Below are positions 34,501 through 47,850 of a stretch of DNA of 64,000 nt, one piece after another. The notes beneath the pieces are model-generated. The model was not told the DNA's origin, ran no database searches, and saw nothing but the letters and a program-made list of their open reading frames with translations. Position 1 is the stretch's first letter; each line of letters starts with the position of its first letter. Made by a program: the position numbers and the translations under genes. Origin of the DNA: Luidia sarsii (taxonomy: Eukaryota > Echinodermata > Asteroidea > Paxillosida > Luidiidae); contig OX465113.1 in NCBI GenBank assembly GCA_949987565.1, positions 1-64,000 of the forward strand. Direction: 5' to 3'.

Positions 34501-37500
34501 AGGAGTTTGGAAGGTTGCCGATTTGTCGTTTGGAAGGTTGCCGATGCAGGAGTCGATGGACGACAGTTTTGCGTTTGGAGTGTTGCTGTTGCAGGTGTCG
34601 ATTGTCGACAGTTTCGTTTGGAGGGTTGCTGGTGCACGAGTCGACAGACAACAGTTTCGTTTGGAGGGTTGCCGTCGCAGGAGTCGTCGGACAACAGTTT
34701 CTTTTGGAGGGTTGCCGTCGCAGAAGTTGACAGAAGGCAGTTTCGTTTGGAGGGTTGTTGTCACAGGAGTAGATGGATGGCAGTCATTTGGAGGGTTGCC
34801 ATTGCAGGAGTTGACGTAAGGCAGTTTCCTTTGGAGGAATGCTGTCGCAGGAGTTGACGGAAGACAGTTTCGTTTGGAGGGTTGCAGTTGCAGGAGTCGT
34901 CGGAGAGCAGTTTCATTTGGAGGGTTGCCGTCGCAGGAGTCGACGGACGACAGTTTTCTTTGAAGGGTTGCCGTTGCAGGAGTCGTTGACGACAGTTTCG
35001 TTGGGAGGGTTGCCGTCGCAGGAGTTGACGGACGACAGTTTCGGTTTGGAGGGTTGCCGTCGCAGGAGTCGACAGACGACAGTTTCGGTTTGGAGGGTTG
35101 CGTAGCAGGAGTCGTTGGACGAGAGTTTCCTTTGGAGGGTTGCCGTCCCAGGATGCGATGGACGAGAGTTTTGTTTGGAGGGTTGCCGTCGCAGAAGTCT
35201 TCGGATGACAGTTTCATTTGCAGGGTTGCCGTCACAGGAGTTGACGGACGATAGTTTCGTTTGAAGGGTTGCTGTTGCAGGACTCAACAGACGACATTTT
35301 TTTGGGAGGGTTGCTGTCGCAGGAGTCGACAGATGACAGTTTTGTTTGGAGGGTTGCCGTCACAGGAGTCGATGGACGACAGCTTTGTTTGGAGGGTTGC
35401 CGTCTCAGTAGTCGTCGGACAACAGTTTTGTTTGGAGTGTTGCCGTCGCAGGAGTCGACAGACGATAGTTTCGTTTGGAGGGTTGCCGTCCCAGGAGTCG
35501 ATGGATGACAGTTTTGTTTGGAGGGTTGCCATCCCAGGAGTTGATGGACGACAGTTTTGTTTGGAGGGTTGCTGTCGCAGGAGTCGTCAGATGACAGTTT
35601 TGTTTGGAGGGTTGTCGTCGCAGGAGTCGACGGACGATAGTTTCGTTTGGAGGGTTGCTGTTGCAGGACTCAACAGACGACAGTTTTGTTTGGAGGGTTG
35701 CTGTCGCAGGAGTCGTTGGACGACAGTTTCGTTTGGAGGGTTGCCGTCGCAGGAGTTGACGGACGACAGTTTTGTTTGGAGGGTTTCTGGTGCACGAGTC
35801 GACAGACAACAATTTCGTTTGGAGGGTTGCCGTCGCAGGAGTTGTCGGACAACAGTTTCCTTTGGAGGGTTGCTGTCGCAGGAGTCGACGGACGACAGTT
35901 TCGTTTGGAGGGTTGCAGTCGCAGAAGTTGACAGAAGGTAGTTTCGTTTGGAGGGTTGTTGTCACAGGAGTAGATGGATGGCAGTCATTTGGAGGGTTGC
36001 CATTGCAGGAGTTGATATAAGGCAGTTTCCTTTGGAGGAAGGCTGTCGCAGGAGTTAACGGAAGACAGTTTTGTTTGGAGGGTTGCCTTTCCAGGAGTTG
36101 ACTGACGAAAGTTTTGTTAGGAGGGTCGCTGTTGCAGAAGTTGACAGAAGGCAGTTTCGTTTGGAGGGTCGTTGTCACAGGAGTTTGGAAGGTTGCCGAT
36201 TTGTCGTTTGGAAGGTTGCCGATGCAGGAGTCGATGGACGACAGTTTTGCGTTTGGAGTGTTGCTGTTGCAGGTGTCGATGGACGACAGTTTCGTTTGGA
36301 GGGTTGCTGGTGCACGAGTCGACAGACAACAGTTTCGTTTGGAGGGTTGCCGTCGCAGGAGTCGTCGGACAACAGTTTCTTTTGGAGGGTTGCCGTCGCA
36401 GAAGTTGACAGAAGGCAGTTTCGTTTGGAGGGTTGTTGTCACAGGAGTAGATGGATGGCAGTCATTTGGAGGGTTGCCATTGCAGGAGTTGACATAAGGC
36501 AGTTTCCTTTGGAGGAATGCTGTCGCAGGAGTTGACGGAAGACAGTTTCGTTTGGAGGGTTGCAGTTGCAGGAGTCGTCGGAGAGCAGTTTCATTTGGAG
36601 GGTTGCCGTCGCAGGAGTCGACGGACGACAGTTTTCTTTGAAGGGTTGCCGTTGCAGGAGTCGTTGACGACAGTTTCGTTGGGAGGGTTGCCGTCGCAGG
36701 AGTTGACGGACGACAGTTTCGGTTTGGAGGGTTGCCGTCGCAGGAGTCGACAGACGACAGTTTCGGTTTGGAGGGTTGCGTAGCAGGAGTCGTTGGACGA
36801 GAGTTTCCTTTGGAGGGTTGCCGTCCCAGGAGTTGATGGACGAGAGTTTTGTTTGGAGGGTTGCCATCGCAGAAGTCTTCGGATGACAGTTTCGTTTGGA
36901 GGGTTGCCATCACAGGAGTTGACAAATGATAGTTTCGTTTGGAGGGTTGCTGTTGCAGGACTCAACAGACGACATTTTTTTTGGAGGGTTGCTGTCGCAG
37001 GAGTCGTTGGACGACAATTTCATTTGGAGGGTTGCCGTCGCAGGAGTCGACAGATGACAGTTTTGTTTGGAGGGTTGCTGGTGCACGAGTCGACAGACAA
37101 CAGTTTCATTTGGAGGGTTGCCGTCGCAGAAGTCTTCGGATGACAGTTTCGTTTGGAGGGTTGCCATCACAGGAGTTGACGGAAGATAGTTTCGTTTGGA
37201 GGACTGCTGTTGCAGGACTCAACAGACGACATTTTTTTGGGAGGGTTGCTGTCGCAGGAGTCGTTGGACGACAATTTCATTTGGAGGGTTGCCGTCGCAG
37301 AAGTTGACAGAAGGCAGTTTCGTTTGGAGGGTTGTTGTCACAGGAGTAGATGGATGGCAGTCATTTGGACGGTTGCCATTGCAGGAGTTGACATAAGGCA
37401 GTTTCCTTTGGAGGAAGGCTGTCGCAGGAATTGACGGAAGACAGTTTCGTTTGGAGGGTTGCCGTCACAGGAGTCGATGGACGACAGCTTTGTTTGGAGG

Positions 37501-40500
37501 GTTGCCGTCTCAGTAGTCGTCGGACGACAGTTTTGTTTGGAGTGTTGCCGTCGCAGGAGTCGACAGACGATAGTTTCGTTTGGAGGGTTGCGTCACAGGA
37601 GTCGTTGGACAAGAGTTTCCTTTGGAGGGTTGCCGTCCCAGGAGTCGATGGACGACAGTTTTGTTTGGAGGGTTGCCGTCGCAGGAGTCGTCGGACGACA
37701 GCTTTGTTTGGAGGGTTGCCGTCTCAGTAGTCATCGGACGACAGTTTTGTTTGGAGTGTTGCCGTCGCAGGAGTCGACAGAAGATAGTTTCATTTGGAGG
37801 GTTGCGTCACAGGAGTCGTTGGACGAGAGTTTTGTTTGAAGGGTTGCCGTCGCAGGAGTCGTCGGATGACAGTTTTGTTTGGAGGGTTGCCGTCACAGGA
37901 GTCGATGGACGACAGCTTTGTTTGGAGGGTTGCCGTCTCAGTAGTCGTCGGACAACAGTTTTGTTTGGAGTGTTGCCGTCGCAGGAGTCGACAGACGATA
38001 GTTTCGTTTGGAGGGTTGCCGTCCCAGGAGTCATACGACAGTTTTGTTTGGAGGGTTGCCATCCCAGGAGTTGATGGACGACAGTTTTGTTTGGAGGGTT
38101 GCTGTCGCAGGAGTCGTCAGATGACACTTTTGTTTGGAGGGTTGTCGTCGCAGGAGTCGACGGAAGATAGTTTCGTTTGGAGGGTTGCTGTTGCAGGACT
38201 CAACAGACGACAGTTTTGTTTGGAGGGTTGCCGTCGCAGGAGTTGACGGACGACAGTTTTGTTTGGAGGGTTTCTGGTGCACGAGTCGACAGACAACAAT
38301 TTCGTTTGGAGGGTTGCCGTCGCAGGAGTTGTCGGACAACAGTTTCCTTTGGAGGGTTGCTGTCGCAGGAGTCGACGGACGACAGTTTCGTTTGGAGGGT
38401 TGCAGTCGCAGAAGTTGACGGACGACAGTTTTGTTTGGAGGGTTTCTGGTGCACGAGTCGACAGACAACAATTTCGTTTGGAGGGTTGCCGTCGCAGGAG
38501 TTGTCGGACAACAGTTTCCTTTGGAGGGTTGCTGTCGCAGGAGTCGACGGACGACAGTTTCGTTTGGAGGGTTGCAGTCGCAGAAGTTGACAGAAGGTAG
38601 TTTCGTTTGGAGGGTTGTTGTCACAGGAGTAGATGGATGGCAGTCATTTGGAGGGTTGCCATTGCAGGAGTTGATATAAGGCAGTTTCCTTTGGAGGAAG
38701 GCTGTCGCAGGAGTTAACGGAAGACAGTTTCGTTTGGAGGGTTGCCTTTCCAGGAGTTGACAGACGAAAGTTTTGTTAGGAGGGTCGCTGTTGCAGAAGT
38801 TGACAGAAGGCAGTTTCGTTTGGAGGGTCGTTGTCACAGGAGTTTGGAAGGTTGCCGATTTGTCGTTTGGAAGGTTGCCGATGCAGGAGTCGATGGACGA
38901 CAGTTTTGCGTTTGGAGTGTTGCTGTTGCAGGTGTCGATGGACGACAGTTTCGTTTGGAGGGTTGCTGGTGCACGAGTCGACAGACAACAGTTTCGTTTG
39001 GAGGGTTGCCGTCGCAGGAGTCGTCGGACAACAGTTTCTTTTGGAGGGTTGCCGTCGCAGAAGTTGACAGAAGGCAGTTTCGTTTGGAGGGTTGTTGTCA
39101 CAGGAGTAGATGGATGGCAGTCATTTGGAGGGTTGCCATTGCAGGAGTTGACATAAGGCAGTTTCCTTTGGAGGAATGCTGTCGCAGGAGTTGACGGAAG
39201 ACAGTTTCGTTTGGAGGGTTGCAGTTGCAGGAGTCGTCGGAGAGCAGTTTCATTTGGAGGGTTGCCGTCGCAGGAGTCGACGGACGACAGTTTTCTTTGA
39301 AGGGTTGCCGTTGCAGGAGTCGTTGACGACAGTTTCGTTGGGAGGGTTGCCGTCGCAGGAGTTGACGGACGACAGTTTCGGTTTGGAGGGTTGCCGTCGC
39401 AGGAGTCGACAGACGACAGTTTCGGTTTGGAGGGTTGCGTAGCAGGAGTCGTTGGACGAGAGTTTCCTTTGGAGGGTTGCCGTCCCAGGAGTCGATGGAC
39501 GAGAGTTTTGTTTGGAGGGTTGCCGTCGCAGAAGTCTTCGGATGACAGTTTCGTTTGGAGGGTTGCCGTCACAGGAGTTGACGGACGATAGTTTCGTTTG
39601 AAGGGTTGCTGTTGCAGGACTCAACAGACGACATTTTTTTGGGAGGGTTGCTGTCGCAGGAGTCGACAGATGACAGTTTTGTTTGGAGGGTTGATGGTGC
39701 ACGAGTCGACAGACAACAGTTTCGTTTGGAGGGCTGCCGTCGCAGGAGTCATTGGACGACAGTTTCGTTTGGAGGGTTGCCGTCGCAGGAGTCGACGGAT
39801 GACAGTTTCGTTTGGAGGGTTGCCATCGCAGGAGTTGACGGACGACAGTTTCGTTTGGAGGGTTGCGGTCGCAGAAGTTGACAGAAGGCAGTTTCGTTTG
39901 GAGGGTTGTTGTCACAGGAGTAGATGGATGGCAGTCATTTGGAGGGTTGCCATTGCAAGAGGTGACATAAGGCAGTTTCCTTTGTAGGAAGGCTGTCGCA
40001 GGAGTCGACAGACAACAGTTTCGTTTGGAGGGTTGCTGTCGCAGGAGTCGTTGGACGACAATTTCATTTGGAGGGTTGCCGTCGCAGAAGTTGACAGAAG
40101 GCAGTTTCGTTTGGAGGGTTGTTGTCACAGGAGTAGATGGATGGCAGTCATTTGGACGGTTGCCATTGCAGGAGTTGACATAAGGCAGTTTCCTTTGGAG
40201 GAAGGCTGTCGCAGGAGTTGACGGAAGACAGTTTCGTTTGGAGGGTTGCCGTCACAGGAGTCGATGGACGACAGCTTTGTTTGGAGGGTTGCCGTCTCAG
40301 TAGTCATCGGACGACAGTTTTGTTTGGAGTGTTGCCGTCGCAGGAGTCGACAGACGATAGTTTCGTTTGGAGGGTTGCGTCACAGGAGTCGTTGGACAAG
40401 AGTTTCCTTTGGAGGGTTGCCGTCCCAGGAGTCGATGGACGACAGTTTTGTTTGGAGGGTTGCCGTCGCAGGAGTCGTCGGACGACAGCTTTGTTTGGAG

Positions 40501-43500
40501 GGTTGCCGTCTCAGTAGTCATCGGACGACAGTTTTGTTTGGAGTGTTGCCGTCGCAGGAGTCGACAGAAGATAGTTTCATTTGGAGGGTTGCCATCGCAG
40601 GAGTCGTCGGACGACAGCTTTGTTTGGAGGGTTGCCGTCTCAGTAGTCATCGGACGACAGTTTTGTTTGGAGTGTTGCCGTCGCAGGAGTCGACAGAAGA
40701 TAGTTTCATTTGGAGGGTTGCGTCACAGGAGACGTTGGATGAGAGTTTTGTTTGAAGGGTTGCCGTCGCAGGAGTCGTCGGATGACAGTTTTGTTTGGAG
40801 GGTTGCCGTCACAGGAGTCGATGGACGACAGCTTTGTTTGGAGGGTTGCCGTCTCAGTAGTCGTCGGACAACAGTTTTGTTTGGAGTGTTGCCGTCGTAG
40901 GAGTCGACAGACGATAGTTTCGTTTGGAGGGTTGCCGTCCCAGGAGTCGATGGACGACAGTTTTGTTTGGAGGGTTGCCATCCCAGGAGTTGATGGACGA
41001 CAGTTTTGTTTGGAGGGTTGCTGTCGCAGGAGTCGTCAGATGACAGTTTTGTTTGGAGGGTTGTCGTCGCAGGAGTCGACGGACGATAGTTTCGTTTGGA
41101 GGGTTGCTGTTGCAGGACTCAACAGACGACAGTTTTGTTTGGAGGCTTGCTGTCGCAGGAGTCGTTGGACGACAGTTTTGTTTGGAGGGTTTCTGGTGCA
41201 CGAGTCGACAGACAACAATTTCGTTTGGAGGGTTGCCGTCGCAGGAGTTGTCGGACAACAGTTTCCTTTGGAGGGTTGCTGTCGCAGGAGTCGACAGAAG
41301 ATAGTTTCATTTGGAGGGTTGCCGTCGCAGGAGTCGTCGGACGACAGCTTTGTTTGGAGGGTTGCCGTCTCAGTAGTCATCGGACGACAGTTTTGTTTGG
41401 AGTGTTGCCGTCGCAGGAGTCGACAGAAGATAGTTTCGTTTGGAGGGTTGCCGTCACAGGAGTCGATGGACGACAGCTTTGTTTGGAGGGTTGCCGTCTC
41501 AGTAGTCGTCGGACGACAGTTTTGTTTGGAGTGTTGCCGTCGCAGGAGTCGACAGACGATAGTTTCGTTTGGAGGGTTGCGTCACAGGAGTCGTTGGACA
41601 AGAGTTACCTTTGGAGGGTTGCCGTCCCAGGAGTCGATGGACGACAGTTTTGTTTGGAGGGTTGCCGTCGCAGGAGTCGTCGGACAACAGCTTTGTTTGG
41701 AGGGTTGCCGTCTCAGTAGTCATCGGACGACAGTTTTGTTTGGAGGGTTGTCGTCGCAGGAGTCGACGGACGATAGTTTCGTTTGGAGGGTTGCTGTTGC
41801 AGGACTCAACAGACGACAGTTTTGTTTGGAGGGTTGCTGTCGCAGGAGTCGTTGGACGACAGTTTCGTTTGGAGGGTTGCCGTCGCAGGAGTTGACGGAC
41901 GACAGTTTTGTTTGGAGGGTTTCTGGTGCACGAGTCGACAGACAACAATTTCGTTTGGAGGGTTGCCGTCGCAGGAGTTGTCGGACAACAGTTTCCTTTG
42001 GAGGGTTGCTGTCGCAGGAGTCGACGGACGACAGTTTCGTTTGGAGGGTTGCAGTCGCAGAAGTTGACAGAAGGTAGTTTCGTTTGGAGGGTTGTTGTCA
42101 CAGGAGTAGATGGATGGCAGTCATTTGGAGGGTTGCCATTGCAGGAGTTGATATAAGGCAGTTTCCTTTGGAGGAAGGCTGTCGCAGGAGTTAACGGAAG
42201 ACAGTTTCGTTTGGAGGGTTGCTTTTCCAGGAGTTGACTGACGAAAGTTTTGTTAGGAGGGTCGCTGTTGCAGAAGTTGACAGAAGGCAGTTTCGTTTGG
42301 AGGGTCGTTGTCACAGGAGTTTGGAAGGTTGCCGATTTGTCGTTTGGAAGGTTGCCGATGCAGGAGTCGATGGACGACAGTTTTGCGTTTGGAGTGTTGC
42401 TGTTGCAGGTGTCGATGGACGACAGTTTCGTTTGGAGGGTTGCTGGTGCACGAGTCGACAGACAACAGTTTCGTTTGGAGGGTTGCCGTCGCAGGAGTTG
42501 ACAGAAGGCAGTTTCGTTTGGAGGGTTGTTGTCACAGGAGTAGATGGATGGCAGTCATTTGGAGGGTTGCCATTGCAGGAGTTGACGTAAGGCAGTTTCC
42601 TTTGGAGGAATGCTGTCGCAGGAGTTGACGGAAGACAGTTTCGTTTGGAGGGTTGCCTTTCCAGGAGTTGACTGACGAAAGTTTTGTTAGGAGGGTCGCT
42701 GTTGCAGAAGTTGACAGAAGGCAGTTTCGTTTGGAGGGTCGTTGTCACAGGAGTTTGGAAGGTTGCCGATTTGTCGTTTGGAAGGTTGCCGATGCAGGAG
42801 TCGATGGACGACAGTTTTGCGTTTGGAGTGTTGCTGTTGCAGGTGTCGATTGTCGACAGTTTCGTTTGGAGGGTTGCTGGTGCACGAGTCGACAGACAAC
42901 AGTTTCGTTTGGAGGGTTGCCGTCGCAGGAGTCGTCGGACAACAGTTTCTTTTGGAGGGTTGCCGTCGCAGAAGTTGACAGAAGGCAGTTTCGTTTGGAG
43001 GGTTGTTGTCACAGGAGTAGATGGATGGCAGTCATTTGGAGGGTTGCCATTGCAGGAGTTGACGTAAGGCAGTTTCCTTTGGAGGAATGCTGTCGCAGGA
43101 GTTGACGGAAGACAGTTTCGTTTGGAGGGTTGCAGTTGCAGGAGTCGTCGGAGAGCAGTTTCATTTGGAGGGTTGCCGTCGCAGGAGTCGACGGACGACA
43201 GTTTTCTTTGAAGGGTTGCCGTTGCAGGAGTCGTTGACGACAGTTTCGTTGGGAGGGTTGCCGTCGCAGGAGTTGACGGACGACAGTTTCGGTTTGGAGG
43301 GTTGCCGTCGCAGGAGTCGACAGACGACAGTTTCGGTTTGGAGGGTTGCGTAGCAGGAGTCGTTGGACGAGAGTTTCCTTTGGAGGGTTGCCGTCCCAGG
43401 ATGCGATGGACGAGAGTTTTGTTTGGAGGGTTGCCGTCGCAGAAGTCTTCGGATGACAGTTTCATTTGCAGGGTTGCCGTCACAGGAGTTGACGGACGAT

Positions 43501-44731
43501 AGTTTCGTTTGAAGGGTTGCTGTTGCAGGACTCAACAGACGACATTTTTTTGGGAGGGTTGCTGTCGCAGGAGTCGACAGATGACAGTTTTGTTTGGAGG
43601 GTTGCCGTCACAGGAGTCGATGGACGACAGCTTTGTTTGGAGGGTTGCCGTCTCAGTAGTCGTCGGACAACAGTTTTGTTTGGAGTGTTGCCGTCGCAGG
43701 AGTCGACAGACGATAGTTTCGTTTGGAGGGTTGCCGTCCCAGGAGTCGATGGATGACAGTTTTGTTTGGAGGGTTGCCATCCCAGGAGTTGATGGACGAC
43801 AGTTTTGTTTGGAGGGTTGCTGTCGCAGGAGTCGTCAGATGACAGTTTTGTTTGGAGGGTTGTCGTCGCAGGAGTCGACGGACGATAGTTTCGTTTGGAG
43901 GGTTGCTGTTGCAGGACTCAACAGACGACAGTTTTGTTTGGAGGGTTGCTGTCGCAGGAGTCGTTGGACGACAGTTTCGTTTGGAGGGTTGCCGTCGCAG
44001 GAGTTGACGGACGACAGTTTTGTTTGGAGGGTTTCTGGTGCACGAGTCGACAGACAACAATTTCGTTTGGAGGGTTGCCGTCGCAGGAGTTGTCGGACAA
44101 CAGTTTCCTTTGGAGGGTTGCTGTCGCAGGAGTCGACGGACGACAGTTTCGTTTGGAGGGTTGCAGTCGCAGAAGTTGACAGAAGGTAGTTTCGTTTGGA
44201 GGGTTGTTGTCACAGGAGTAGATGGATGGCAGTCATTTGGAGGGTTGCCATTGCAGGAGTTGATATAAGGCAGTTTCCTTTGGAGGAAGGCTGTCGCAGG
44301 AGTTAACGGAAGACAGTTTTGTTTGGAGGGTTGCCTTTCCAGGAGTTGACTGACGAAAGTTTTGTTAGGAGGGTCGCTGTTGCAGAAGTTGACAGAAGGC
44401 AGTTTCGTTTGGAGGGTCGTTGTCACAGGAGTTTGGAAGGTTGCCGATTTGTCGTTTGGAAGGTTGCCGATGCAGGAGTCGATGGACGACAGTTTTGCGT
44501 TTGGAGTGTTGCTGTTGCAGGTGTCGATGGACGACAGTTTCGTTTGGAGGGTTGCTGGTGCACGAGTCGACAGACAACAGTTTCGTTTGGAGGGTTGCCG
44601 TCGCAGGAGTCGTCGGACAACAGTTTCTTTTGGAGGGTTGCCGTCGCAGAAGTTGACAGAAGGCAGTTTCGTTTGGAGGGTTGTTGTCACAGGAGTAGAT
44701 GGATGGCAGTCATTTGGAGGGTTGCCATTGC
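28580..44731. repeat. 8,248-bp tandem duplication inside the minisatellite
   Basis: About 7.9 kb starting near 28,580 is repeated at an offset of exactly 8,248 bp. Derived translations in corresponding positions (for example 29,783-31,324 and 38,031-39,572; 32,504-33,829 and 40,752-42,077) are identical, so nucleotide identity is essentially complete. Similarity begins just after 28,579, where one copy has CCTA and the other CCCA, and ends at about 36,483 / 44,731, where ACATAAGG becomes ACGTAAAG. The event is very recent or partly an assembly effect. Confidence 0.9.
30011..30360. repeat. 172-bp (four-unit) tandem duplication
   Basis: A four-unit block beginning at a TTTCTGGTGCACGAGTC variant near 30,023 repeats 172 bp downstream near 30,195. 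It is carried again in the second 8,248-bp copy (38,271 and 38,443). Confidence 0.8.
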
Positions 44732-47700
44732 AGGAGTTGACGTAAAGCAGTTTCCTTTGGAGGAATGCTGTCGCAGGAGTTGACGGAAGACAGTTTCGTT
44801 TGGAGGGTTGCCTTTCCAGGAGTTGACTGACGAAAGTTTTGTTAGGAGGGTCGCTGTTGCAGAAGTTGACAGAAGGCAGTTTCGTTTGGAGGGTCGTTGT
44901 CACAGGAGTTTGGAAGGTTGCCGATTTGTCGTTTGGAAGGTTGCCGATGCAGGAGTCGATGGACGACAGTTTTGCGTTTGGAGTGTTGCTGTTGCAGGTG
45001 TCGATGGACGACAGTTTCGTTTGGAGGGTTGCTGGTGCACGAGTCGACAGACAACAGTTTCGTTTGGAGGGTTGCCGTCGCAGGAGTCGTCGGACAACAG
45101 TTTCTTTTGGAGGGTTTCCGTCGCAGAAGTTGACAGAAGGCAGTTTCGTTTGGAGGGTTGTTGTCACAGGAGTAGATGGATGGCAGTCATTTGGAGGGTT
45201 GCCATTGCAGGAGTTGACGTAAGGCAGTTTCCTTTGGAGGAATGCTGTCGCAGGAGTTGACGGAAGACAGTTTCGTTTGGAGGGTTGCCTTTCCAGGAGT
45301 TGACTGACGAAAGTTTTGTTAGGAGGGTCGCTGTTGCAGAAGTTGACAGAAGGCAGTTTCGTTTGGAGGGTCGTTGTCACAGGAGTTTGGAAGGTTGCCG
45401 ATTTGTCGTTTGGAAGGATGCCGATGCAGGAGTCGATGGACGACAGTTTTGCGTTTGGAGTGTTGCTGTTGCAGGTGTCGATGGACGACAGTTTCGTTTG
45501 GAGGGTTGCTGGTGCACGAGTCGACAGACAACAGTTTCGTTTGGAGGGTTGCCGTCGCAGAAGTTGACAGAAGGCAGTTTCGTTTGGAGGGTTGTTGTCA
45601 CAGGAGTAGATGGATGGCAGTCATTTGGAGGGTTGCCATTGCAAGAGGTGACATAAGGCAGTTTCCTTTGTAGGAAGGCTGTCGCAGGAGTCGACAGACA
45701 ACAGTTTCGTTTGGAGGGTTGCCGTCACAGGAGTCGATGGACGACAGCTTTGTTTGGAGGGTTGCCGTCTCAGGAGTCGTCGGACGACAGTTTCGTTTGG
45801 AGGGTTGCCTTCGCAGGAGTCGTTGGGCGACAGTTTCGTTGGGAGGGTTGCCGTCACACGACTCAACAGACGACAGTTTTGTTTGGAGTGTTGCCGTCGC
45901 AGGAGTCGACAGAAGATAGTTTCATTTGGAGGGTTGCCATCGCAGGAGTCGTCGGACGACAGCTTTGTTTGGAGGGTTGCCGTCTCAGTAGTCATCGGAC
46001 GACAGTTTTGTTTGGAGTATTGCCGTCGCAGGAGTCGACAGACGATAGTTTTGTTTGGAGGGTTGCCGTCCCAGGAGTCGATGGACGACAGTTTTGTTTG
46101 GAGGGTTGCCATCCCAGGAGTTGATGGACGACAGTTTTGTTTGGAGGGTTGCTGTCGCAGGAGTCGTCAGATGACAGTTTTGTTTGGAGGGTTGTCGTCG
46201 CAGGAGTCGACGGACGATAGTTTCGTTTGGAGGGTTGCTGTTGCAGGACTCAACAGACGACAGTTTTGTTTGGAGGGTTGCTGTCGCAGGAGTTGACGGA
46301 AGACAGTTTCGTTTGGAGGGTTGCCTTTCCAGGAGTTGACTGACGAAAGTTTTGTTAGGAGGGTCGCTGTTGCAGAAGTTGACAGAAGGCAGTTTCGTTT
46401 GGAGGGTCGTTGTCACAGGAGTTTGGAAGGTTGCCGATTTGTCGTTTGGAAGGTTGCCGATGCAGGAGTCGATGGACGACAGTTTTGCGTTTGGAGTGTT
46501 GCTGTTGCAGGTGTCGATGGACGACAGTTTCGTTTGGAGGGTTGCTGGTGCACGAGTCAACAGACAACAGTTTCGTTTGGAGGGTTGCCGTCGCAGGAGT
46601 CGTCGGACAACAGTTTCTTTTGGAGGGTTTCCGTCGCAGAAGTTGACAGAAGGCAGTTTCGTTTGGAGGGTTGTTGTCACAGGAGTAGATGGATGGCAGT
46701 CATTTGGAGGGTTGCCATTGCAGGAGTTGACGTAAGGCAGTTTCCTTTGGAGGAATGCTGTCGCAGGAGTTGACGGAAGACAGTTTCGTTTGGAGGGTTG
46801 CCTTTCCAGGAGTTGACTGACGAAAGTTTTGTTAGGAGGGTCGCTGTTGCAGAAGTTGACAGAAGGCAGTTTCGTTTGGAGGGTCGTTGTCACAGGAGTT
46901 TGGAAGGTTGCCGATTTGTCGTTTGGAAGGATGCCGATGCAGGAGTCGATGGACGACAGTTTTGCGTTTGGAGTGTTGCTGTTGCAGGTGTCGATGGACG
47001 ACAGTTTCGTTTGGAGGGTTGCTGGTGCACGAGTCGACAGACAACAGTTTCGTTTGGAGGGTTGCCGTCGCAGGAGTCGTCGGACAACAGTTTCTTTTGG
47101 AGGGTTGCCGTCGCAGAAGTTGACAGAAGGCAGTTTCGTTTGGAGGGTTGTTGTCACAGGAGTAGATGGATGGCAGTCATTTGGAGGGTTGCCATTGCAA
47201 GAGGTGACATAAGGCAGTTTCCTTTGTAGGAAGGCTGTCGCAGGAGTCGACAGACAACAGTTTCGTTTGGAGGGTTGCCGTCACAGGAGTCGATGGACGA
47301 CAGCTTTGTTTGGAGGGTTGCCGTCTCAGGAGTCGTCGGACGACAGTTTCGTTTGGAGGGTTGCCTTCGCAGGAGTCGTTGGGCGACAGTTTCGTTGGGA
47401 GGGTTGCCGTCACACGACTCAACAGACGACAGTTTTGTTTGGAGTGTTGCCGTCGCAGGAGTCGACAGAAGATAGTTTCATTTGGAGGGTTGCCATCGCA
47501 GGAGTCGTCGGACGACAGCTTTGTTTGGAGGGTTGCCGTCTCAGTAGTCATCGGACGACAGTTTTGTTTGGAGTATTGCCGTCGCAGGAGTCGACAGACG
47601 ATAGTTTTGTTTGGAGGGTTGCCGTCCCAGGAGTCGATGGACGACAGTTTTGTTTGGAGGGTTGCCATCCCAGGAGTTGATGGACGACAGTTTTGTTTGG

Positions 47701-47850
47701 AGGGTTGCTGTCGCAGGAGTCGTCAGATGACAGTTTTGTTTGGAGGGTTGTCGTCGCAGGAGTCGACGGACGATAGTTTCGTTTGGAGGGTTGCTGTTGC
47801 AGGACTCAACAGACGACAGTTTTGTTTGGAGGGTTGCTGTCGCAGGAGTC
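44319..47850. repeat. Higher-order blocks of 477 bp and about 1.5 kb
   Basis: A composite marker, GTTTGGAAGGTTGCCG followed by ATTTGTCGTTTGGAAGG, recurs every 477 bp near 44,425, 44,902 and 45,379, then near 46,415 and 46,892. The segment from about 44,839 is repeated with an offset of 1,513 bp, which grows to 1,556 bp downstream because one copy has one extra 43-bp unit. Twelve copies of the marker exist in the whole array (first near 30,590). Confidence 0.8.
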
